Below are positions 51,052 through 57,600 of a DNA stretch of 64,000 nt, in pieces. Both the position numbers and the translations under genes were made by a program. The stretch comes from Phascolarctobacterium sp. (GTDB taxonomy: Bacteria; Bacillota; Negativicutes; Acidaminococcales; Acidaminococcaceae): positions 1 to 64,000 of the forward strand of contig QAMT01000022.1 in NCBI GenBank assembly GCA_003150755.1, in the 5' to 3' direction. Position 1 is the stretch's first letter, and each line of letters begins with the position of its first letter. The notes beneath the pieces were generated by a model that saw nothing but the letters and a program-made list of their open reading frames with translations, made no database searches and had not been told where the DNA came from.

Positions 51052-52467
51052 TCAACCCATATCAAATTTACCGCCCATAAGACCAGCTATTTTCGCGGGA
51101 ACGATACCCGTTAAGAACGCCAAACTTAAAAGAGCAAGGCAAAGATGAGTAAATTTTGTCACAACCTCACCGTCCATATACTGAACATGTCCGGCAGCAT
51201 CCGTTAGTGCAAACAAATTGCCCGGAGCCGCGTCCTGCACAAGTGATACGGCCATCCAAACCATAACCGAAGTTACAAGCAGTTCTATTGTTACCGCTAA
51301 CAAATGCCCAACCGTTCCTTCCGGCATAAATTTAAGAAAATGCAACTGCGCAAACGGCAGTGTAACAATATTGAGTGCTGCCGTTATGTAAAAATCAACA
51401 TAAATCAGGGCAATACGCAGAGCCAGCAATATATAAATTATTATCGTAACCCAAGATAAAATAAATATCGGCAAAATGTACTGCAAATTCATCATAAAAT
51501 CATAAGATTTGTAACTTGCAATTTTATTTAGTGCTGGTGTCAGCATAAACACACATTTTTGAATAAGCAACTGCGGCTGTGATATATTTTGCTCGATTGT
51601 GTCCATATCGCCTGTATACGTTCCGGATACAGAGCTAACCATACTCAAAAATATATCATTAACAATTAACTGCCAGTTAAAAAATATGAAAAAGATTAAA
51701 GCATATTTAAAAACTTTACGCAGTAATGTCATCATAGAAAATTGCAGTCCTGAAATAATAATCGGCAATGTCAAATCAATAACAGCAAGCACTACAAGTA
51801 TGCCAAGCATAGCTGGTCTCAAATAACCGAAAGCCTCACTGGCTGCTTCACTGTAATATTTAATATCCTTATTAACATTGCTGCCAATTTGATACATAGA
51901 TTCGACGCCCCAAGGCAGCGCAACATTATCACTGCCCATAGCAGCTCCACCAATGCCGGTATTGCCATCACCACTCGGAAACAAATTGCCGGAAAGGTCA
52001 ACGCCGATTGCAGCGAGATAAGGTACGGGGTCAATTTGAGCGCCAACAGCATAACCAGTGCCGTCAAATACTTCTATGTGAGCATGTGGACCAGTAGAAA
52101 AACCCAGCGGGCCATTATAAGCATCTCCACCGGAAATGCCTATAACCGTGCCTTCGGCCACATAACCAGTCGGGCAGTCAAGCGTATCTTCGCGGCAATC
52201 ACCTACAAAATAAGTAATTCCATTGGCTGTATCTATCTGTACCCAATAAATATAGCCGTTACCGCTGCCATGCGTTACATAGCCGCCGGTCGGTGCAAGT
52301 ATGGGCGTACCACTGCCAAGTGCCACATCAACACCGGCATGAGTATGCCCAAAATGGTTTCCTTCCGCAAACGGGCTTGTAACAATACCACCCGGAATTA
52401 GAGGTGCAGCACTGCCGCATACTGGCGACAATATTAAAAACATCAAAAATATAAATTTAATTATCAT
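51052..52467 (-). CDS. M23 peptidase fused to a VirB6/TrbL-like membrane domain
   Basis: A 471-aa protein. A signal peptide (IIKFIFLMFLILSPVCGSAA) is followed by a lysostaphin-type M23 domain with all metal/catalytic residues: H43 and D47 (HAGVD), and H128/H130 (GPHAHIEVF). From about residue 200 to the end there are five to six membrane helices and a VirB6/TrbL-like core (LPIIISGLQFSMMTLLRKVF). Start and upstream stop are one base apart (TAATATG). It joins wall-cutting and channel functions, which in other systems are separate proteins. Confidence 0.85.
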   Translation of the reverse strand: MIIKFIFLMFLILSPVCGSAAPLIPGGIVTSPFAEGNHFGHTHAGVDVALGSGTPILAPTGGYVTHGSGNGYIYWVQIDTANGITYFVGDCREDTLDCPTGYVAEGTVIGISGGDAYNGPLGFSTGPHAHIEVFDGTGYAVGAQIDPVPYLAAIGVDLSGNLFPSGDGNTGIGGAAMGSDNVALPWGVESMYQIGSNVNKDIKYYSEAASEAFGYLRPAMLGILVVLAVIDLTLPIIISGLQFSMMTLLRKVFKYALIFFIFFNWQLIVNDIFLSMVSSVSGTYTGDMDTIEQNISQPQLLIQKCVFMLTPALNKIASYKSYDFMMNLQYILPIFILSWVTIIIYILLALRIALIYVDFYITAALNIVTLPFAQLHFLKFMPEGTVGHLLAVTIELLVTSVMVWMAVSLVQDAAPGNLFALTDAAGHVQYMDGEVVTKFTHLCLALLSLAFLTGIVPAKIAGLMGGKFDMG

Positions 52468-52468
52468 A

Positions 52469-53593
52469 TTATTTATCCGAATCTGAAAAATTCTGCTTTT
52501 TAAACTGACGGAACCAAGGCGGAGCATCCGCGCCGCCAGTTTGCGAATCGTAAAAATCACGATTAGTCGAATAATTACGCCCTACACGGGTACGGTTAGC
52601 AAAATATTGGCCAGCTGCGTATGTCGCAGTGCTGCCCAATGCACCAACAATACCTGCGCCACCGGCACGCGACGCAGCATAAGTTTTGGCAAGGCCGCTT
52701 GCACTGCCAGCAAGGGAGCTTAAAACACCCGCTCCGGCAGCAGAACCGGCTAAAGCACCTGTAAAACTGCCGAGCGTAGAGCTTAATACATTACCTGCAT
52801 CAAGCGTAGGTGTACCGCTCATAATATTCGCAGCAAGGGAAGGTATTTTCCATACCAAAAGGCCAAGCGTAAACATAGCAAGCGATTGCTTCAATAAAAT
52901 TGCAAAATCTTCTTCAGCTGATAACGAAAGAGTGCCCATGTAACTTAATGTTAAGCCTACCATAAAATACATAACCATCAGCTTAACGCCAAAGGCAAAG
53001 ACGGCCGACACCATACGCTGAAACATAAACGAAGTTTGACGAAGTACGCCAAAAGGCAGCAAAATTACGCCCAAGCTGGCAAAAATATTAAATTCAATTT
53101 TTGTAAGCAAAATTTGAAAAGCCATGAAAAAGAACGCTGCAATAGTAAAAAACATAGCAATCAAATACATAAACAATTTACCAAGGCCGCCATTTGACAT
53201 AATACTGATTTCATGAAAGGCTTTAAACAAATCTTTGCAGGCAGTAAAGCCCATATCCAAAACATTACTCGGCCCTAACATATCGGCAGATATTGTCATA
53301 CCTGCGCCTGTAAGGCCTGCCATTTGAAAGGAACGTAAAAGGGCAGAGTTAATATCGGGGAAATACGCCAGCAGGAAAACGAAAAAGCCTATTTTCATAA
53401 CCTTGCCTATCATTTCCGACATACGGAAATAACCGTCATATAATGCCCACGTTGCGCAAATATCAATAATGCCGAGTACGGTTAAAAGTTCCTTTGCATG
53501 TGGTACAAGGGCTAAAAAACCCATTATGCTATTGCGTTCAAAAAATTCCAGGAGTGCATTTAAAAAATTACCATCGGAAAAATCTATACCCAT
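52469..53593 (-). CDS. trbL: VirB6/TrbL-family T4SS channel protein
   Basis: A 374-aa polytopic protein with about six helices and the TrbL-type core (MAFQILLTKIEFNIFASLGV, LPFGVLRQTSFMFQRMVSAV) followed by a glycine/alanine-rich tail (TLGSFTGALAGSAAGAGVLS). VirB6/TrbL forms the inner-membrane part of the translocation channel. It is followed by the M23-VirB6 fusion one base later and preceded by trbJ 18 bp upstream. Confidence 0.88.
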   Translation of the reverse strand: MGIDFSDGNFLNALLEFFERNSIMGFLALVPHAKELLTVLGIIDICATWALYDGYFRMSEMIGKVMKIGFFVFLLAYFPDINSALLRSFQMAGLTGAGMTISADMLGPSNVLDMGFTACKDLFKAFHEISIMSNGGLGKLFMYLIAMFFTIAAFFFMAFQILLTKIEFNIFASLGVILLPFGVLRQTSFMFQRMVSAVFAFGVKLMVMYFMVGLTLSYMGTLSLSAEEDFAILLKQSLAMFTLGLLVWKIPSLAANIMSGTPTLDAGNVLSSTLGSFTGALAGSAAGAGVLSSLAGSASGLAKTYAASRAGGAGIVGALGSTATYAAGQYFANRTRVGRNYSTNRDFYDSQTGGADAPPWFRQFKKQNFSDSDK

Positions 53594-53611
53594 AATCTTT
53601 TACCTCACCAC

Positions 53612-54412
53612 TTACCAATTTACCGTAGATGCTCCGTACCGGCTCCAAGGGTCGTCCAAAGCAGCAGTCTTACTTGTAGTATCAAGTGCGCTGATTGCTG
53701 CTTCTTCCGCTTCGGCACGTTTTTGAGCAAGTATCATATCATTTTGCCTTACAGTAATAGCTGCTTGGTCAGCTTCTATTTTTTGTTTATGGTCAAGTGC
53801 CCGCAGCGCAAGTTCAATTCTTTTAATATTCGCAGTAACACCGGCAATCTGATTACTTATTTGCTGTCCCTGCTTGTTGCCTTCTATATTCTCATTTTGT
53901 TCGAGCAAATCATCAAGCATGGCCTGGTTATCGTCAAGTTCCTGCATCAATTTTTGATAAGCTACAAGCGACTGTTTATTATCTTCAGACTGTTCTTCTT
54001 GTAAATTTGTAATAATGGCTAAATGATTGCGTTCACTTATTATCCAGTCGTCACTGTTATTCAAAACCGGAAATTTATTTTCCCAATATTGCCGTATTGT
54101 ATTTTCTGTGGCATTTTCTGAAAATACAATAGTGCTATTCAATGTATTATTGATGCTGCGTATACTATTATTTATGCCATTGGTATATTGCCGCAGAACC
54201 GATGTAGGCAGCGATGCTAATTCTTTAGCTTGCAAAGTTATTTGCTCTGCCGTCTGCGACACGAGCTTTGCTGTTTCGGTATATGTTTTTAATTGTTGGG
54301 CAATATTTTGGCTGTCAATAACAGGTATGGCAGCCTGCGTTGTTGCTATGCCTGCACCTATTACCGTACCCATAATAGCAGCAGCAGCCAAGAATTTACC
54401 GGTTTTATTCAT
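53612..54412 (-). CDS. trbJ: VirB5/TrbJ-family conjugation protein
   Basis: A 266-aa secreted protein: signal peptide (NKTGKFLAAAAIMGTVIGAG, cleavage after TQA), then the TrbJ-type start IPVIDSQNIAQQLKTYTETA and long helices rich in Q and E. TrbJ/VirB5 is a minor pilus component needed for mating-pair formation. GGGAG lies upstream of the ATG. A ~70-bp palindrome copy lies just upstream (54461-54532). Confidence 0.82.
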   Translation of the reverse strand: MNKTGKFLAAAAIMGTVIGAGIATTQAAIPVIDSQNIAQQLKTYTETAKLVSQTAEQITLQAKELASLPTSVLRQYTNGINNSIRSINNTLNSTIVFSENATENTIRQYWENKFPVLNNSDDWIISERNHLAIITNLQEEQSEDNKQSLVAYQKLMQELDDNQAMLDDLLEQNENIEGNKQGQQISNQIAGVTANIKRIELALRALDHKQKIEADQAAITVRQNDMILAQKRAEAEEAAISALDTTSKTAALDDPWSRYGASTVNW

Positions 54413-54460
54413 GCTAACATCTCCCTTTCATCATATAATACAAAATATGTACTCATATTT

Positions 54461-54532
54461 TTCATACGTTTATATGTAACCTATGTAACGTATGAAATAT
54501 ATGGAAACATAGCTTACATATGAATATATGAA
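54461..54532. repeat. Palindromic repeat, copy 1 (imperfect 25-bp arms)
   Basis: Arms at 54461-54485 and 54508-54532 pair at 21 of 25 positions around a 22-nt spacer containing AATATATGGAAA. It is a near copy of 55570-55639 in the same orientation; the two flank the mazEF pair and the 70-aa coil gene. Confidence 0.85.
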
Positions 54533-54634
54533 ACAAATTATTTTATTTTTATATTGCCTTTCCCTTTCTTGAAATATATAATATATATAGGATATATTAT
54601 ATATTCAATTGTTTTAAAAGGATGTGATATAACT

Positions 54635-54874
54635 ATGCAACAGACAGCAACTTTAACAAAATGGGGTACTAGCCAAGGCATCCGCATACCGAAAGAAATT
54701 GCTGAATTAACCAAACTTAAAATTGGTGATGAAGTATCCATTACCGCTGACGAAAACCAGATAATTATTAAAAAATCTATCAAACGAGTTTCCCTGAAAG
54801 AATTATTCAACGGTTACTCCGAAAATTACAAACCGGAAGAAGTCAAATGGGGTACTGTGGGAAAGGAAATATAA
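54635..54874 (+). CDS. mazE: MazE-family antitoxin
   Basis: A 79-aa AbrB/MazE-fold DNA-binding antitoxin (TATLTKWGTSQGIRIPKEIA, LKIGDEVSITADENQIIIKK) with a C-terminal toxin-neutralising tail (KPEEVKWGTVGKEI). AAGGA lies twelve bases upstream. It is followed directly (TAAATG) by mazF. It sits on the plus strand inside the minus-strand transfer operon. Confidence 0.92.
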   Translation: MQQTATLTKWGTSQGIRIPKEIAELTKLKIGDEVSITADENQIIIKKSIKRVSLKELFNGYSENYKPEEVKWGTVGKEI

Positions 54875-55219
54875 ATGCTCTATACAATAAACCAAGTTCC
54901 CAAACAAAGGGATATTATTCTATTAAATTTTGACCCGCAAGCCGGTACTGAAATTAAGAAAAGACGTCCCGCCGTGGTTTTAAGTCCGGCAGAATTTCAG
55001 CAACTCACCGGTTTTGCCGTTGTTGCTCCAATAACTTCAACTGAACGTAATTTCCCGCTACATGTAAAAGTAACGGATTGCAACACTCATGGTGAAATAT
55101 TATGCGAACAGTTCCGCAGTGTCGATTTTGTAAGCCGTGACTGGGAAAAAGTTGATACACTTCCGTTAGAACAGTTTTTACTGGTACAGCAGCGTATTGC
55201 CGCTATACTTGACATTTAA
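54875..55219 (+). CDS. mazF: MazF/PemK-family endoribonuclease toxin
   Basis: A 114-aa toxin with the PemK fold: QRDIILLNFDPQAGTEIKKR, RPAVVLSPAEFQQLTG, VVAPITSTER and EQFRSVDF. It cleaves mRNA at short sites when free of MazE. It starts immediately after the mazE stop. In a conjugative element the pair can stabilise the element by post-segregational killing. Confidence 0.95.
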   Translation: MLYTINQVPKQRDIILLNFDPQAGTEIKKRRPAVVLSPAEFQQLTGFAVVAPITSTERNFPLHVKVTDCNTHGEILCEQFRSVDFVSRDWEKVDTLPLEQFLLVQQRIAAILDI

Positions 55220-55248
55220 CACGGGTGCTTATGCACCTGTGTTTTTAT
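55218..55248 (+). terminator. Terminator of mazEF
   Basis: An 11-bp stem with one G-T pair (55218-55228 with 55233-55243), followed by TTTTTATAC on the plus strand. It lies between converging mazF and the small coil gene. Confidence 0.88.
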
Positions 55249-55441
55249 ACGCATTATCATAACCATTAAGAGCCGTTTCGGCTATGTCAATTACATTCTT
55301 GGCAATATTATTGGCTTCTTTATAAGCGTTAATGCTGCGTTCAAATAGTTTAATCAATTTATCAATAAGCTGTTGCTGCTCATTTAGCTGGCGTTCCAGT
55401 TCGGCAATCCGCTTTTTTTCTTTTAATCCGAATAATGACAT
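55229..55441 (-). CDS. Small coiled-coil protein (70 aa)
   Basis: A 70-aa protein (MSLFGLKEKKRIAELERQLN ... NGYDNAYKNTGA) that is nearly all coiled coil, no family recognised. The site upstream is weak (GAAAGAAG). It lies in the T4SS operon direction, between the adhesin and trbJ, together with mazEF between the two palindromes, so it may belong to the inserted block. Confidence 0.6.
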   Translation of the reverse strand: MSLFGLKEKKRIAELERQLNEQQQLIDKLIKLFERSINAYKEANNIAKNVIDIAETALNGYDNAYKNTGA

Positions 55442-55569
55442 TTTAATCAACTTCTTTCTTTCAATTATTTTTTTATCTTTTTTCTGCCGTAACAGAGCAT
55501 TTCATTGAATATAAATAACCTTTTTAGAATCGGCAGGCGCATAAGCGCCTGCTGTTTTTCAATAACTTC

Positions 55570-55639
55570 TTATATATTTATATGTAAACTATGAATTGTA
55601 TGTAATATATGGAAACATAGTTTACATATAAATATATAA
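55570..55639. repeat. Palindromic repeat, copy 2 (perfect 24-bp arms)
   Basis: Arms TTATATATTTATATGTAAAC+TATG (55570-55593) and their exact complement (55616-55639) flank a 22-nt spacer with GTATGTAATATATGGAAA. This is a perfect 24-bp inverted repeat that can extrude as a cruciform. It lies right after the adhesin gene. The rest of 55442-55569 holds no further gene. Confidence 0.95.
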
Positions 55640-55679
55640 AATTATGGATAAGCAGCCGGAAACCCGGCTGCTTATTTTA

Positions 55680-57575
55680 TTATTTGCTTTCAGCAGTCTG
55701 TTCTGCTTTCAATTCCATAACCATTGCTTTGAGTTCCGCAAGTTCAGCCTGCATTTCAGCATTATCTTCTGCCATTTCAGCATTGGCAGCGGTAAGCATT
55801 ACAATCTGTTCCTGCATCTGTTTTTTGCTGGAGCGTTTTACTGCATTCGGGCCATCAAGCGCAAAGCTGATACCAAGCGTAGCCATGTTTTCACGGTTGC
55901 CAAAAGTTCCGCCTAAATTAAACATAGTGCGGTCATCCGGACGGTAGAACATACCAAGAGCCATAGCACTTGCACCTTGATAGCTACCTACTGCGGCAGC
56001 AAAATTAAGTTTCTGGTCCTCATCGAAATCAAGCGGATGCAAGCCAGCAAGAGCTGCGGCATTGGCACCGGCGGTATCAATGCGGTTATCCAAACGGCTG
56101 ATTTCACCGGTCAGTGATTTCCCGCCGTTAAAGATTAAATCAGGTGCGTAAAGATTGCCACCAAAATGTCCTTCGCCACCTACATAAAGGTCATGGTCAA
56201 TATTAGTGCTGCCGGTTACATGCAGGTTTGATTCAGCGCCGGGAACACCGGGAACGCCGATAACAGTATCACCGGCGATATACATATTGCCGGGGCGGTC
56301 AGGGACACCGTTTCCGTCGTCGTCAACGCCATCGAAACCAACGTATGTATCGCCACCAAGGTTTGCGTTGCCAGTAACGTCAAGGTCAGAACGGTCAACT
56401 ACTGCACCATCTTCATCGCGACTGCCTACAATGGTATCACCAGTCAAGTTTGAATCACCGGCCACATTCAAATCGCCAGGACGGTCAGCCGTACCATCAC
56501 CATCTTCGTCTACACCGTCATAACCGATATTGGTATCTCCGCCAAGATTGGAATTACCGGTTACATCGAGGTCGGATGCTTGTTCTACATTGCCCTGTTC
56601 ATCGCGGATACCAACAGTTGTATTGCCGGCAACATCAAGGTCACCGTAACGGTCAGCAGTGCCGTCACCATCTTCATCTACGCCGTCAAAACCAACTTCG
56701 GTATCACCGCCCAAATTAGCATCACCAGTTACGTCAAGGTCAGAATAGTCAGTTACGTTACCTTCATCGTCACGGTCACCTACAATGGTATCTCCGGTAA
56801 GGTTTGAATCACCGCTGACATTAAGGTTACCATAAATATTACCATTACCAGCAACATTCAAATCGCCAGGACGGTCAACTTCGCCGTCGCCATCTTCATC
56901 AACGCCGTCATAACCTACATTGGCATCTCCACCTAAATCACTGTTACCAGCCACTTCTAAATTACCAGGACGGTCAGGTTCACCATTTCCATCAGTATCA
57001 ACACCGTCTTTGCCGATGCTCATATCTCCGCCGACATTACCATCACCATCAATATTACCGTCACCGGCAACATTAAGGTCACCAGGGCGGTCAGGAGTGC
57101 CATCACCATCTTCGTCTACACCTCCGCTACCAATAGTAACATCACCATTAAATTTATCATCTAATGCTTGCTGCAACTCATCTTCCGACATGCCACCACT
57201 ACCTAATAATGTAAAATATCTATCAGTAGTATAATAAGAAGTGTATCTTTCTAAAAGATACCAATTACCACCAGTTAAAGTTGTCCAAGCATCATGATAT
57301 GAACCGTCTTGAAAGTAAGGTGCATAATACGTTTCATCATTAGCACACCAATATAAGTAAAAGTCGTGTTGTCCATCGTTGCCAGCGTCACCCATGCCGT
57401 CATTATAATCGCTAATCCAAACACTAAAAGAAGAAGAAAAATCGGGTGTTGTTAAATAGCCATAACGGTCAGCGAAGGCGTTATTACTAAATAAGGTATT
57501 TAAAGATACTGCCAGTAGACTTGCCATAACTAGAGTATTAAGTTTTTTGTTTTTCATATTCTTCCATAAACTCAT
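55680..57575 (-). CDS. YadA-type trimeric autotransporter adhesin with Ca-binding-like repeats
   Basis: A 631-aa surface protein: extended signal peptide (MSLWKNMKNKKLNTLVMASL, cleavage after AFA), a head (about 37-140), six GVDxDGxGxxDRxGDL units alternating with DLxVxGxxNLGGDTxVG strands (about 150-440; the acidic loops resemble thrombospondin type-3 calcium sites), a stalk (LTGEISRLDNRIDTAGANAA), a YadA anchor barrel (MALGMFYRPDDRTMFNLGGT ... LGISFALDG) and an extra C-terminal coiled coil of about 55 residues. It lies inside the T4SS operon between virB4 and trbJ; a mating adhesin is inferred. Confidence 0.88.
   Translation of the reverse strand: MSLWKNMKNKKLNTLVMASLLAVSLNTLFSNNAFADRYGYLTTPDFSSSFSVWISDYNDGMGDAGNDGQHDFYLYWCANDETYYAPYFQDGSYHDAWTTLTGGNWYLLERYTSYYTTDRYFTLLGSGGMSEDELQQALDDKFNGDVTIGSGGVDEDGDGTPDRPGDLNVAGDGNIDGDGNVGGDMSIGKDGVDTDGNGEPDRPGNLEVAGNSDLGGDANVGYDGVDEDGDGEVDRPGDLNVAGNGNIYGNLNVSGDSNLTGDTIVGDRDDEGNVTDYSDLDVTGDANLGGDTEVGFDGVDEDGDGTADRYGDLDVAGNTTVGIRDEQGNVEQASDLDVTGNSNLGGDTNIGYDGVDEDGDGTADRPGDLNVAGDSNLTGDTIVGSRDEDGAVVDRSDLDVTGNANLGGDTYVGFDGVDDDGNGVPDRPGNMYIAGDTVIGVPGVPGAESNLHVTGSTNIDHDLYVGGEGHFGGNLYAPDLIFNGGKSLTGEISRLDNRIDTAGANAAALAGLHPLDFDEDQKLNFAAAVGSYQGASAMALGMFYRPDDRTMFNLGGTFGNRENMATLGISFALDGPNAVKRSSKKQMQEQIVMLTAANAEMAEDNAEMQAELAELKAMVMELKAEQTAESK
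56280..57130 (-). repeat. Degenerate tandem repeats in the adhesin gene
   Basis: Six GVD(E/T/D)DG(D/N)G units, separated by one to three DL(N/D)V(A/T)G(D/N)-type strands, are encoded by related DNA blocks (GACCGTCCTGGCGATTTG-like complement recurs). Such repeats can expand or shrink by recombination. Confidence 0.8.
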
Positions 57576-57600
57576 AATAATTGCTTCCTTTCTATAAATT

